A stretch of 39,506 nt of DNA, taken from assembly GCA_025463125.1 (NCBI GenBank), contig JAOAPX010000035.1:1-39506 (forward strand). The letters run 5' to 3'. The notes under the pieces are model-generated. The model was given only the letters and a program-made list of their open reading frames with translations. It ran no database searches and was not told where the DNA came from. Numbering within the stretch: the first letter of the stretch is position 1; the number at the start of each line of letters is the position of its first letter. Below, piece after piece: positions 28,166 through 37,042 of the stretch. The position numbers and the translations under genes are program-made. The DNA comes from Acidobacteriota bacterium. GTDB taxonomy: Bacteria; Acidobacteriota; Blastocatellia; Pyrinomonadales; Pyrinomonadaceae.

Positions 28166-29152
28166 ATGAGCCGTTTTATCAACGAACACAAAGACAACTG
28201 GCAGCGTCTCGAAGATTTGCTCTCGCTGCTTCGCGGAAATTCTCTGCGCGGGCTTTCGCGGGCTGAAGTGCGCGAATTCGGCGAGCTTTACCGCCGCGCC
28301 GCGTCCGATCTCGCCATCGCCCGCAGCGAAACGCGCGACCCGAAATTGATCAATTACTTAAACAGCCTTGTTATACGCGCTCACGGTAAAATTTATCGAG
28401 CCGAAAATCAGGGCGCGGATTTAATATGGCAGTTTTTCGCGCGCGATTTTCCGCAGGCTTTCCGCCGCACATGGCGTTTCGCGGCGTTCTCTTTCGCCGT
28501 ATTCGCGCTTTTCGCCGTCATTTCGTTTCTGCTCAGCTACAACAGTTTGACTTTTGCGGACGAACTCGGTGTCGGCGATGTGCGAATTGCGGCTCAAATG
28601 AAAATGAAATGGTGGGAAAGTCTTAACCAGTCGAATCAGATCGGTTCGAGCGCGATACTGACAAACAATATCCTCGTCGCTTTCAAAGCCTTCGCTTACG
28701 GCGCGTTTTTCGGTATCGGCACGCTTTACGTATTGATTTTCAACGGTCTTCACATCGGCGGCGTTTTGGGCGTCTGCTACAAAGTCGATCCAGCTTTCGG
28801 CAACGACCTGGTAACTTTTATGGTCGGTCACGGCGTCATCGAATTGTCGTGTATTTTTATCGCCGCCGGCGCGGGATTGCTGATCGGCTACTCGATGATT
28901 AATCCGGGCGATTTGACGCGCGCGCAGGTTTTGAAAAAAAGCGGTCTCGAAGCCGTCCGCCTCGCAATCGGCTGCGCGATTCTTCTTTTCATCGCCGGAA
29001 TTATCGAAGGCTTTCTGTCGCCTTCATCGCTTCCGGCGGCTGTAAAATACGGCACGGGAATTACCACTGGAATTGCGATGTATTCGTATTTGTTTTTAGT
29101 CGGAAGGGAGGAAAACGCAGATAACAGTGAAATTAAGGCGCACGGAGTTTAA
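28166..29152 (+). CDS. SpoIIM-like integral membrane protein (DUF95)
   Basis: A 328-residue protein. A cytoplasmic N-terminal helical part (1-105) has GLSRAEVREFGELYRRAASD. It is followed by about five or six membrane spans, including FAAFSFAVFALFAVISFLL and HGVIELSCIFIAAGAGLLIG. This is the SpoIIM family, found well outside spore formers and often beside MoxR ATPase, DUF58 and RDD genes. A DUF58 gene lies 2.2 kb away at 31309. No sporulation role is implied. No Shine-Dalgarno site is visible before the ATG. Confidence 0.85.
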   Translation: MSRFINEHKDNWQRLEDLLSLLRGNSLRGLSRAEVREFGELYRRAASDLAIARSETRDPKLINYLNSLVIRAHGKIYRAENQGADLIWQFFARDFPQAFRRTWRFAAFSFAVFALFAVISFLLSYNSLTFADELGVGDVRIAAQMKMKWWESLNQSNQIGSSAILTNNILVAFKAFAYGAFFGIGTLYVLIFNGLHIGGVLGVCYKVDPAFGNDLVTFMVGHGVIELSCIFIAAGAGLLIGYSMINPGDLTRAQVLKKSGLEAVRLAIGCAILLFIAGIIEGFLSPSSLPAAVKYGTGITTGIAMYSYLFLVGREENADNSEIKAHGV

Positions 29153-29169
29153 ATATGCGAAACCTTGAA

Positions 29170-29217
29170 TTAATCATATATTATGATTAAATATTTTGAT
29201 TAAAAAGCCGCGGCTTT
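29170..29217. terminator. Tandem palindromes between SpoIIM and DUF4242 genes
   Basis: TTAATCATA (29170-29178) and TATGATTAA (29182-29190) form a 9-bp stem with loop TAT. AAAGCCG/CGGCTTT (29204-29217) is a second perfect 14-bp palindrome, followed by CCTTTC. They lie between convergent genes and probably act as a weak bidirectional terminator. Confidence 0.45.
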
Positions 29218-29283
29218 CCTTTCGCGCGTTCGGTGATGTATCGCGCGATGAGATTTATTTCTGTCGATAGAATTTTCGAAAGT

Positions 29284-29559
29284 TTACGCTTCAGCCGTTG
29301 TCGGGTCGATAATGTTTTTGACTTCCGAAACCCGATTCGCGGGAAAATCGCCCTGGCTGGCGTGCTCGCGCACCATTTCCTCGTTCGCCGCGATATAAAC
29401 GCAGTATATTTTATCGCCGGTGACGTAGCTTTGAAGCCATTGAATCTGCGGACCCATCCCTCTTAAAACGCCGCAGGACTTTTGCGAAATAGCCTGAAGC
29501 TCCTGCGCGGATAAATTTCCGGCATCCGGAATATCTCTTTCGATTACATATTTGGGCAT
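29284..29559 (-). CDS. DUF4242 family small protein
   Basis: A 91-residue cytoplasmic protein starting MPKYVIERDIPDAGNLSAQE. The full length matches the DUF4242 domain, a ferredoxin-like fold; a Streptomyces member (SCO4226) is reported to bind nickel. The start at 29559 is fixed by AAGGAG eight bases upstream (29568-29573); the frame stays open further upstream but without family similarity. The 253-bp gap upstream (29560-29812) has a TTGTTT/AAACAA palindrome (29600-29613) that could be part of its promoter. Biological role unknown. Confidence 0.85.
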   Translation of the reverse strand: MPKYVIERDIPDAGNLSAQELQAISQKSCGVLRGMGPQIQWLQSYVTGDKIYCVYIAANEEMVREHASQGDFPANRVSEVKNIIDPTTAEA

Positions 29560-29812
29560 ATATGAAACTCCTTTATAGAAATAGTTATAGAAAAGTAATT
29601 TGTTTTTAAACAAAACAGAAAATTCAAAAGTTTCGCCTGTCATTACCGCATATTTTAATGAAATCAAAACCAGCGATTGAGTTGTCAGGTAAAACGCACA
29701 CATGTAAGTGATGGCAAATAAGTAATCTTGGCAATGAAGCAGCCGTTTCGCCCTCACATCCAATAACTTGTTCGGCGCGTTTTCAATACAAACCTATTTG
29801 CCTGGTAAATAA

Positions 29813-30874
29813 TCAGGGTTTAGCTTCGTAGACCAAATTAAAAGGCGTTTCCGTCGCCCGGCGAAAATGTGAAAAACCGCCTTGCGTTATCACCTCTTTC
29901 ATCTTCGTTTCGCCTGCCTGCGCTCCCAACGCCAGCCCGACTTCCTGCGAAAGCGAAGCTGGAGTGCAGATCAAGGTCGATGCCGAATAAAAGGCGCGTC
30001 CGATCGGGTTTAGATTATCCTTAACGTCGTCGTGAGCGAACGGCTCGACAATCATCCACGTTCCGTCCGAAGCCAGAGATTCCCTGACGTGAGTGGCTGC
30101 GCCGACGGGATCGCCCATATCGTGCAGACAATCGAAGTAAGTTACAAAATCGTAATCGCCGCCGGGAAAATCTTTCGCCCTGGCGACTTCAAATGAAATA
30201 CGCCCGGCAACGCCGCCTTCTTCGGCACGCCGGCGCGCCAGCTGGATTGATTCGTCATGGTAATCAAAGCCGGTGAAAGTCGAATTCGGATATGCCTGCG
30301 CCATTAAGATGGTTGAAGCCCCGAGCCCGCAGCCGATGTCAGCTACTTTCGCGCCGTCTTTTAATTTTTCTTCAACGCCGTCAAGCGCCGGTATCCAGGA
30401 ATTAACGAGATTCGCGGAATATCCCGGACGAAAAAACATCTCCGTTCCGCGAAAAAGTCCAGCATCGTGTTCGTGCCAGCCAAAGCCCTCGCCCGTGCGA
30501 AATCTTTCTGTCAGCTTCGGCACGGCTCGAAGCGCGGAAACCGCGAGCAGAAACGCGCCGGGCAGGTAAACCGGACTTGATTCATCAGCCAGCGCAAAGG
30601 CTTGTTCCTCCGAGAGAAAATAATTTTGATTTTCTTCGTCATATGAAACGTAACCGCCCGCCGCCTGCGCGTTGAGCCATTCGCGCACATAGCGCTCGTT
30701 TGTTTGCGTAAGTTCGGCTAATTCGGCGGGAGTAACCGCTTTGCCTGCCTGAGCCATCGCTTTGTATAAACCGAGCTTTTCTCCTATAACAACTAGTCCG
30801 GCGTGCATCGTCGCGCCGAAATCCGTAATGCATCTTCCCAAAAATTGATGTAATTTTTCTTCCTGGATAACCAT
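29813..30874 (-). CDS. SAM-dependent methyltransferase with N-terminal winged-helix domain
   Basis: A 353-residue protein. The N-terminal winged-helix-like dimerisation domain (about 15-95) has LGLYKAMAQAGKAVTPAELA and TNERYVREWLNAQAAGGYV. The class I methyltransferase domain (about 170-330) has SAM motif I KVADIGCGLGAST (177-188), acidic D204 and the later TYFDCLHDMGDPVGA. It resembles the Rv2258c-type family; the substrate is unknown. A strong AAAGGAGG site precedes the ATG. It is on the same strand as the DUF58 and DUF4242 genes but separated by large gaps, so it is probably transcribed alone. Confidence 0.88.
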   Translation of the reverse strand: MVIQEEKLHQFLGRCITDFGATMHAGLVVIGEKLGLYKAMAQAGKAVTPAELAELTQTNERYVREWLNAQAAGGYVSYDEENQNYFLSEEQAFALADESSPVYLPGAFLLAVSALRAVPKLTERFRTGEGFGWHEHDAGLFRGTEMFFRPGYSANLVNSWIPALDGVEEKLKDGAKVADIGCGLGASTILMAQAYPNSTFTGFDYHDESIQLARRRAEEGGVAGRISFEVARAKDFPGGDYDFVTYFDCLHDMGDPVGAATHVRESLASDGTWMIVEPFAHDDVKDNLNPIGRAFYSASTLICTPASLSQEVGLALGAQAGETKMKEVITQGGFSHFRRATETPFNLVYEAKP

Positions 30875-31308
30875 GAGATCCTCCTTTTTGCCTGGATTTA
30901 AAATGCTTGTGTTAAAAAGAAGTGCCGAACCAATGATTATGCGGAATAATTCTGCGTAAGGGTTAAAACTCGCGGATTGTCAGGATTTATTCTTGATAAA
31001 CACAATGTCTTATGTGTTCCAAGGAATGTTCCGCATAATAATCTTATTGCACGAAACAATAATACATCAAACTTTTTGTAAAACAGCATAATTATTTCGA
31101 TATGCATTCAAAAGTTAAATTGTTTAACTGTAAGTGTGCGGCATTGCCGGATGCGGTATCAAAGCTATAGCGCGGGGGAGATATTTAATACTAATTCTTA
31201 CTCAAGCGTTATATCTTGTTTCACGAGCAGAAATTCCGTTCCGCCGATTCGCTTCGTTATTTACCTGTTTGAAAATCAATGCGATATTCGCAAAATGACC
31301 GCTAAACG
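30875..31308. other. 434-bp intergenic region, no gene
   Basis: No supported reading frame. ATTATGCGGAA (30936-30946) and TTCCGCATAAT (31029-31039) are perfect 11-bp inverted arms 82 nt apart, close upstream of the methyltransferase start. GGAATGTTCC (31023-31032) is a 10-bp sequence with an imperfect centre. These may be regulator sites for the methyltransferase. The remainder to the DUF58 stop shows nothing I can name. Confidence 0.45.
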
Positions 31309-32631
31309 TTAAAGCAAGCCTCTTTCCTTTACTCTCAGATAAGTTTCCAGAAGGCGCGGCGCGAGCGTTTGAGTCGTTACGTCGAGCGCCAGCCCTCCGA
31401 TTGTTTCGACCATTCTCAAGGCGGATTCGCGCTGGTGAATAATTTCTTCAGCCGCCGATTGCGTGAAAACTTCTTTTACTTCTTTGGGAACCCGGCTGAC
31501 CGCGGCGTTTAAATCCCTGTCGCCGATTGTGACAACGAGCGGCAGATGGCGCGGGCGCAGCAATTTGAGCGAATTTAACAATTCTTTTGACGAATCTTTA
31601 TCAACCAGATCGGTCAGGATTACGACGAACGAGCGTTTTTTCGAGTTTGAAGCGATGAATTGAAAAGCTCTGGCGTATGACGGCTCGATCAATTCCGGTT
31701 CGAGATCGTGCAGCGTTTCGAGAACGGCTTCGATGTGTTCGAAACCTTTTTTCGGCGGCAGATATTTTTTTATTTTGCGCCCGAAAACGACCAGTCCGCA
31801 ATTGTCGCCGCCGCGCGAAGACGCCGACATCAGCGCGAGCGCCGCGTGAATCGCCGTATCGAATTTAGTTTCATCGCCGATTCTGCCGGTCATCAGGCGT
31901 CCCGCGTCAAGCGCGATAATGATATTTTGATCGCGTTCGATCTGATATTGCCGCGTCGTTAAACGCGAACGCCGCGCGGTCGCCGTCCATGAAATATGCC
32001 GCAGCTCGTCGCCGCGCACATAATCGCGCATCGATTCAAATTCGCGTCCTTCGCCGCGCCTGACCGATTTTCGCTGAATCGCAAGATAACTTCTCGCGCC
32101 CAGCGCTTTCAGTTCGATTTCGCGCGCGCGGCGCATATTCGGATAAACTTTGACCGATTGCGGCTTGTTCAGATCGCTTTGACACCAGATCAAGCCGAAT
32201 CTTGAAAGCCAGCGGACGGCAGTTCGACCGAACTTGTAATTTCCGCGTTTCGGCGGCGTTAAAAGATAGAAAAAATCGGCGCCTGTTTCGGCTTTGACCG
32301 TTAAATCAGCTTCGCGCGTTTCGCTTAAAATCATTTCCGGCGGAAATTCGTCTTTGATAATAATGCGGTAATCGTTCGGCGAATCGTTTTCGACGCGAAG
32401 ACGAATCTGAGCTTCGTCGCCGATGGCAAAACGCCTTTCAAACGAACGCGTAACGGTAAAACCTTCCGGCAAACGACGGCTTATAAAATAATCTACCAGT
32501 GCGAAAGCGATCAGAAGCACGTCGTAAGCGAGCACGAGCGAGCGCAAAAACGGGTAATTCCATGAAAGCGAAAGCGGAATGAAACCGGCGGCGAGCAGTA
32601 TGAAAAATCGGCGTGAGAAAACGAATCGCAT
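31309..32631 (-). CDS. DUF58 domain protein with degenerate vWA domain
   Basis: A 440-residue protein. Two membrane spans at the N-terminus (about 9-50) are followed by a beta-rich periplasmic-type segment. The DUF58 signature RDYVRGDELRHISWTATAR is at 202-220. A von Willebrand A-like domain follows from about 235, with IIIALDAGRLM in place of the metal-binding DxSxS, so metal binding is doubtful. DUF58 proteins usually work with a MoxR AAA ATPase in envelope-stress or complex-assembly operons; no MoxR gene is in this window. No Shine-Dalgarno site is visible before the ATG. Confidence 0.88.
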   Translation of the reverse strand: MRFVFSRRFFILLAAGFIPLSLSWNYPFLRSLVLAYDVLLIAFALVDYFISRRLPEGFTVTRSFERRFAIGDEAQIRLRVENDSPNDYRIIIKDEFPPEMILSETREADLTVKAETGADFFYLLTPPKRGNYKFGRTAVRWLSRFGLIWCQSDLNKPQSVKVYPNMRRAREIELKALGARSYLAIQRKSVRRGEGREFESMRDYVRGDELRHISWTATARRSRLTTRQYQIERDQNIIIALDAGRLMTGRIGDETKFDTAIHAALALMSASSRGGDNCGLVVFGRKIKKYLPPKKGFEHIEAVLETLHDLEPELIEPSYARAFQFIASNSKKRSFVVILTDLVDKDSSKELLNSLKLLRPRHLPLVVTIGDRDLNAAVSRVPKEVKEVFTQSAAEEIIHQRESALRMVETIGGLALDVTTQTLAPRLLETYLRVKERGLL

Positions 32632-32934
32632 AAATTCACGGCTGATTATACAGCAAACTTATAAAAGCTGAAATATAAATTAACGGTTGCGCCGCCCGGG
32701 CATTTTGTGCAAATCAGCGTCTGAAATTTTCGAATGCGGCGAGAAATTTTTTCATAAAACAAAATTTCGGAAATTTTGTTTGAGTTTTAATTCATCCGAA
32801 TATGCGTTTTATAAAGTTTTATAAAGACGTTGAAAATTAAGGAAATCGTTAAGAAAATTTCTGCGCTTGATACAACTAAAACGCCCGTTTGCTGCACAAA
32901 CAAGCTGTGATTGAAAAATCTGCGGAGGCGCGTT
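32632..32934. other. 303-bp divergent intergenic region with AT-rich hairpin and tandem decamer
   Basis: No gene. AAACAAAATTT (32757-32767) and AAATTTTGTTT (32771-32781) form a perfect 11-bp stem with loop CGG. GTTTTATAAA occurs twice in exact tandem (32806-32815, 32816-32825). The region must hold promoters for the DUF58 gene (minus) and the secreted protein (plus). Confidence 0.5.
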
Positions 32935-33456
32935 TTGAAAATTTTTCTATTTTTGTTCATAACTCTTTTCACGTTTAATGTTTTCGGGCAAACGGAACGC
33001 AAACAAATTACCGGAAACAACTCCGGAACGGCTAAAATCTATCTTGCGAAAGACAAGGGCGGCGAGGCTGGCGAAGAAGCGGAAGTTTTTTCGACCACGG
33101 ACGTTCCGATTTACTGCGTCGTGTATCTCGATTCACTCGCGCCGGCGCTCGTTAAAATGAATTTTATCGCCGTAAAAGTGCCGGGCGTAAAAGCCGAAAC
33201 AAAAGTTATTTCAGTCAATTTTCAAACCGACGGCAGCCAGGATCGCGTGAATTTTACAGGAAAGCCCGACGGCTTCTGGGTTGCGGGCGAATACCGCATA
33301 GACGTTTTTATCGACGGGAAAGAAGCGGGAAATAAAACGTTTGAAATCCGCAAAGCGACAAACAACGATCTTCAGCCGGTGAGATCGACCGCCATCAAAC
33401 ACCTCGTGCCCGCGAAAACGAAGCCGAAAACCGCCGCTCGCGCCGGCAAGAATTAA
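32935..33456 (+). CDS. Small secreted protein of unknown function
   Basis: A 173-residue protein. I set the start at TTG 32935 because GGAGG (32924-32928) lies 6 bases upstream and the product then begins with a clean signal peptide (MKIFLFLFITLFTFNVFGQ). An upstream TTG at 32911 lacks such a site. The mature part is beta-rich, with VPIYCVVYLDSLAPALVKMN and WVAGEYRIDVFIDGKEAGN, and could be an immunoglobulin-like domain. It ends in a Lys/Ala-rich basic tail (TKPKTAARAGKN). I do not recognise the family. Confidence 0.7.
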   Translation: MKIFLFLFITLFTFNVFGQTERKQITGNNSGTAKIYLAKDKGGEAGEEAEVFSTTDVPIYCVVYLDSLAPALVKMNFIAVKVPGVKAETKVISVNFQTDGSQDRVNFTGKPDGFWVAGEYRIDVFIDGKEAGNKTFEIRKATNNDLQPVRSTAIKHLVPAKTKPKTAARAGKN

Positions 33457-33593
33457 TCTGCTCCGACCGGATTTCAAACGCCGCGTTTCGTCTGTTGGCG
33501 ATAAAATCGTATGACAAGAAAGCAGAATTGAGCTTGCCGCCTGCTGGCACATCTATTGCAATTAACTGTCTGCAAAACGGAGGGAATTATAAA

Positions 33594-33935
33594 ATGGGTG
33601 ATACATCAGTTCAAAAAGTTATGTCGGCAAATTCGCCTCACGGTGAAATGGGTCAAAAATATCTCGCTTCAGGCATCAATATAGCGATGCGTTTATGGGA
33701 AAATCAGGAACCGAACGATAATAAGGAAATGCAAAAGCGTGATTATGAAACGGTCGGTTACGTAATTAAAGGCAAAGCCGAGCTGCATCTGGAAGGACAG
33801 ATGATTTTGCTCGAAAAGGGCGATTCGTGGGTCGTGCCGAAAGGCGCTTCGCACACTTACAAAATTCTCGAAACTTTTACAGCGGTCGAAGCGACTACGC
33901 CGCCCGCGCATGCTCACGGGCGCGATGAAGCGTAA
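33594..33935 (+). CDS. Small cupin-domain protein
   Basis: A 113-residue single-domain cupin. The start at 33594 is set by GGAGGG (33578-33583) ten bases upstream; the frame is open for 33 more codons but without a start signal. Cupin motif 2 is clear in EKGDSWVVPKGASHTYKI. In motif 1 (DYETVGYVIKGKAELHLEG) the usual HxH pair is missing and only the Glu remains. A C-terminal PAHAHGRDE could supply other ligands. Metal binding and activity are therefore uncertain. A terminator shared with the opposite RRM gene follows. Confidence 0.82.
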   Translation: MGDTSVQKVMSANSPHGEMGQKYLASGINIAMRLWENQEPNDNKEMQKRDYETVGYVIKGKAELHLEGQMILLEKGDSWVVPKGASHTYKILETFTAVEATTPPAHAHGRDEA

Positions 33936-33999
33936 AACACTCAATTAAAAATCGGGCGAAATAAAAACCGGTAATAAAGACCGGAATAAAGACAAAAAC

Positions 34000-34042
34000 G
34001 TAATAAAAAAGCCTTCAGCAATGCCGAAGGCTTTTTTATTAC
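34000..34042. terminator. Bidirectional terminator between cupin and RRM genes
   Basis: Arms 34000-34016 and 34026-34042 are perfect 17-bp complements around a 9-nt loop. The core is GCCTTC/GAAGGC flanked by A6 and T6, so it works in both directions. It is nearly the same as the terminator after the second RRM gene (38373-38406). Confidence 0.93.
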
Positions 34043-34065
34043 CGTAATATCGTAAAGGTGAAAGA

Positions 34066-34488
34066 TTACCAACGGCTTCCGCCGCCGCCGTAACCACCTC
34101 CGCCGCCGCCGCGATTACCGCCACGACCGCCTCCGCCTCCGCCTCCGCGATTACCGCCACCTCCTCCGCCACCGCGATTACCGCCACCTCCTCCGCCGCC
34201 GTAACCGCTGCGACCGCCGCCGCCGCCGCCGCCAAATCCGCGATCTTCGCGCGGTTTAGCTTCGTTTACGGTTAATTCGCGACCGTTGACTTCTTTACCG
34301 TTGAATTGATCAATCGCGCTTTCGCCTTCTTCTTTGCTCGACATTTCGACAAAGCCGAATCCGCGCGAACGTCCTGTTTCGCGGTCTTCAACGACATTTG
34401 CTGATTCGACTGTACCGACCTGACCGAATAATTCTTCTAAATCGTAGCTTGTTGTGCTAAAGGAGAGATTTCCCACGTAAAGTTTCAT
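34066..34488 (-). CDS. Glycine-rich RRM RNA-binding protein (copy A)
   Basis: A 140-residue protein. One RNA-recognition motif (1-80) has RNP2 LYVGNL (3-8) and RNP1 RGFGFVEM (42-49). A glycine-rich tail of about 55 residues follows, with Arg, Tyr and Asn spaced between Gly runs and ending GGSRW. It resembles the cyanobacterial Rbp proteins, single-RRM RNA binders of which several are cold-induced. The start MKLYVGNL is set by the domain; a GAGG lies about 15 bases upstream, directly after a hairpin. The longer open frame upstream is not conserved in copy B. The gene has a structured leader (34489-34729). Confidence 0.92.
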   Translation of the reverse strand: MKLYVGNLSFSTTSYDLEELFGQVGTVESANVVEDRETGRSRGFGFVEMSSKEEGESAIDQFNGKEVNGRELTVNEAKPREDRGFGGGGGGGRSGYGGGGGGGNRGGGGGGGNRGGGGGGGRGGNRGGGGGGYGGGGSRW

Positions 34489-34729
<241 letters not shown>

Positions 34730-34735
34730 AATTGA

Positions 34736-34765
34736 TATAATGCACATTTTGCCAAATGTTTGCAA
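34736..34765 (-). promoter_or_regulatory. Candidate promoter and operator of RRM gene A
   Basis: On the minus strand TTGCAA (34760-34765) could be the -35 and ATTATA (34736-34741, 18-base spacing) or the overlapping TTATAT (19-base spacing) the -10. The spacer holds the inverted repeat ACATTT-TGCC-AAATGT (34744-34759). RRM gene B has the same TTGCAA box and an inverted repeat in the same place. Of the rest of the gap, 34766-34954, only a TATAAT is notable. Confidence 0.4.
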
Positions 34766-34902
34766 ATTCGGTCTTTAAAGTGGGTCTCTAATCGACTTAT
34801 ATGCGGTAAGCTCCGCCAAAGCCTTGACGAAATTCGGTGCGGATTTCGATAATTACCAATTTTCAGAAAAACAATTTAATCGCGTTTTCAGTATATTCAA
34901 CT

Positions 34903-34908
34903 TATAAT
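34903..34908 (+). promoter_or_regulatory. Possible -10 box of the M1 peptidase gene
   Basis: A perfect TATAAT lies 46 bases before the ATG at 34955. No convincing -35 element is at the expected distance. A GGAG ribosome-binding site is present at 34939-34942. Confidence 0.33.
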
Positions 34909-34954
34909 AAATCCAACGAAATTAAACGTATTTTGACGGAGAATCTTACACGCA

Positions 34955-36883
34955 ATGAATAAATTCAAATACACAACAATTATATTTCTCGCCGCTTTGA
35001 TTGCGGGAATAATCCCGGCAAAAACCGGCAGCGCGCAGCAGAGACAAAACAATATGCGAGAACACGGGGAGATGCAGACGATGGTCGAGGATGTGCATTC
35101 TTATTCCAATCCTCAGATGATCAAGGTCAGTCACGTCGATCTTGACTGGAATGTTTTATTTGACAACAAAATGCTGCGCGGAACGGCGACTTTGAGCTTT
35201 GAACGCGCGGCAAACGCTGAAAACGCGCCGCTCATTCTCGATACGCGCGATTTAACAATCGAAAAAGCCGAAACCTCAGCCGACGGTAAGCGTTTTACGC
35301 CGACGCGGTTCGCAATCGGAGCGAAAGACGCAATTCTCGGCTCGCCGCTAACGATCGAGTTGCCGGCAAAGGCACGAAGCGTCCGCATTCATTACTCGAC
35401 AAGCCCGAACGCATCCGGTTTGCAGTGGCTGACGCCCGAACAGACGGCGGGCAAAAAATCGCCGTTTATGTTTTCGCAGGCGCAGGCGATCCACGCTCGC
35501 TCGTTTATTCCGCTTCAGGATTCTCCGCAGGTTCGCATTACATATTCGGCACGCGTTCGCACGCCGAAAAATCTGCTTGCCGTGATGAGCGCCGAAGGAA
35601 ATTCTCGAACCGCCGCTCGAAACGGCGATTATCGCTTTAACATGACGCGCCCGATTCCGCCTTACCTGATCGCGATTGCCGCCGGCGATTTGCGGTTCAA
35701 AAGACTTGGAAAACGCACGGGCGTTTATTCCGAACCTTCGATGATCGAAAAATCGGCGTTTGAGCTCGCAGACACTGAAAAAATGGTCGAAGCGACGGAG
35801 AGGCTTTACGGCGCGTATCGCTGGGGAAGATACGATATTCTCGTTTTGCCGCCTAGTTTTCCGTTCGGCGGAATGGAAAATCCGATGCTGACGTTCGCGA
35901 CGCCGACAATTTTAGCCGGGGATAAAAGCCTCGTTTCGCTCGTCGCGCATGAGCTTGCGCATTCCTGGTCCGGCAATCTTGTGACAAACGCGACGTGGCG
36001 CGATTTCTGGCTGAACGAAGGTTTTACGACGTATCTCGAACGCCGCATTATCGAAGCCGTCTACGGCGTTCCGCGCCGCGAAATGGAAGCGACTTTAGGA
36101 CGCCGTTCGCTCGAAGAAGAATTGTCGGACATGGACGATCGCGATCAGATTTTGCACGTCGAGCTAAAGGGGCGCGACCCGGACGAGGGATTTACAGGCG
36201 TTCCATATGAAAAAGGCGCTTTGTTTCTGCGGCATCTCGAGGAATCCGTCGGTCGGGAAAAATTTGACGGATTCGTTCGAAATTATTTCGACAGCCACGC
36301 TTTTCAAAGCATCACGACCGAAACTTTTGTTGAATATTTAAACAAAAACCTGCCGGCATCGAATCCGAAAGTTTCACGCGCAGACATCGACGAATGGATT
36401 TACAAAGCCGGTTTGCCTGGAAACGCGCCGCAGCCTCGATCCGACGCTTTCCGTAAAGTAGAAATTCAGGCGCAGAATTGGATCGACGAAAAAATTACGG
36501 CAGCGGCGATTCATCCGGAAAACTGGACGACGCAGGAATGGCTGCATTTTCTCGGAAGTCTGCCGCGCAACGTCGGCACGCGGCGAATGAGCGAGCTCGA
36601 TGACGCGTTTCGCCTGACAACTCGCGGAAACTCGGAAATCGCGTTTCAATGGCTTTTGATGGCGATTCGCAACAATTACGAACCGGCTTACCCGCGTCTC
36701 GAAGAGTTTTTAACAACCATCGGTCGTCGCAAATTCGTCAAGCCTTTATTCGATGAACTCGCCAAAACTCCGAATGGAAAAGCGCGCGCCAACGAGATTT
36801 ATAAAAAAGCGCGACCGGGATATCATCCGATCACGGTTGCGACGGTTGACGAAATTTTGAAATGGAACGTTTCGCAAACTTAA
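34955..36883 (+). CDS. Secreted M1 family aminopeptidase (leukotriene A4 hydrolase-like)
   Basis: A 642-residue zinc aminopeptidase with an N-terminal signal peptide (about 1-28, ending GSAQ). The N-terminal beta domain is followed by the exopeptidase motif GGMEN (305-309) and the zinc motif HELAH (H332, H336) with E355 nineteen residues later, an exact HEXXH-x18-E. The C-terminal helical domain (about 480-640) resembles the LTA4-hydrolase C-terminal domain. M1 enzymes remove N-terminal residues from peptides; export suggests peptide scavenging with the M13 peptidase at 13457. Two hairpins follow the stop codon. Confidence 0.93.
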   Translation: MNKFKYTTIIFLAALIAGIIPAKTGSAQQRQNNMREHGEMQTMVEDVHSYSNPQMIKVSHVDLDWNVLFDNKMLRGTATLSFERAANAENAPLILDTRDLTIEKAETSADGKRFTPTRFAIGAKDAILGSPLTIELPAKARSVRIHYSTSPNASGLQWLTPEQTAGKKSPFMFSQAQAIHARSFIPLQDSPQVRITYSARVRTPKNLLAVMSAEGNSRTAARNGDYRFNMTRPIPPYLIAIAAGDLRFKRLGKRTGVYSEPSMIEKSAFELADTEKMVEATERLYGAYRWGRYDILVLPPSFPFGGMENPMLTFATPTILAGDKSLVSLVAHELAHSWSGNLVTNATWRDFWLNEGFTTYLERRIIEAVYGVPRREMEATLGRRSLEEELSDMDDRDQILHVELKGRDPDEGFTGVPYEKGALFLRHLEESVGREKFDGFVRNYFDSHAFQSITTETFVEYLNKNLPASNPKVSRADIDEWIYKAGLPGNAPQPRSDAFRKVEIQAQNWIDEKITAAAIHPENWTTQEWLHFLGSLPRNVGTRRMSELDDAFRLTTRGNSEIAFQWLLMAIRNNYEPAYPRLEEFLTTIGRRKFVKPLFDELAKTPNGKARANEIYKKARPGYHPITVATVDEILKWNVSQT

Positions 36884-36941
36884 GAAAACAAAAGCTTGTT
36901 TTCGCACGAGAGGCGCGGGCATTTTCACGTCCGCGCCTCTC
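36884..36941 (+). terminator. Two tandem hairpins after the M1 peptidase gene
   Basis: GAAAACAA (36884-36891) pairs with TTGTTTTC (36896-36903) right after the stop codon. GAGAGGCGCGG (36908-36918) then pairs with CCGCGCCTCTC (36931-36941). The second stem is very GC-rich but lacks a T-tract. Together they probably block 3' degradation or give partial termination. Confidence 0.5.
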
Positions 36942-37006
36942 CGCGCCGGGTGCATGGAAACTTATTCTGTTGAATTACCGACGGTTTTAAGCGGCAATTT
37001 CATTTT

Positions 37007-37042
37007 TAATACGATAAAGCCAATTTAATGCGATAAAGCCAA
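37007..37042 (+). repeat. 17-nt tandem direct repeat upstream of serine hydrolase gene
   Basis: TAATACGATAAAGCCAA (37007-37023) and TAATGCGATAAAGCCAA (37026-37042) differ at one position, with a 19-base period. They lie 46 bases before the start codon of the next gene and are followed by a pyrimidine tract (37051-37079). They may be paired regulator sites or a local duplication. Confidence 0.6.

Noticed and set aside
29560-29763. Upstream extension of the DUF4242 frame to about 159 codons.
   Set aside because: The family match starts exactly at the internal ATG, which has AAGGAG at ideal spacing; the upstream part has no similarity and no start signal.
30936-31039. 11-bp inverted arms 82 nt apart as ends of a small mobile element.
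   Set aside because: No target-site duplication or transposase is visible and the interior has no element-like features; regulator sites or chance are simpler.
34071-34240. CCGCCG-type repeats here and at 38441-38575 as a possible CRISPR or structural repeat.
   Set aside because: They are the glycine codons of the RRM protein tails read from the other strand, with no spacer structure.
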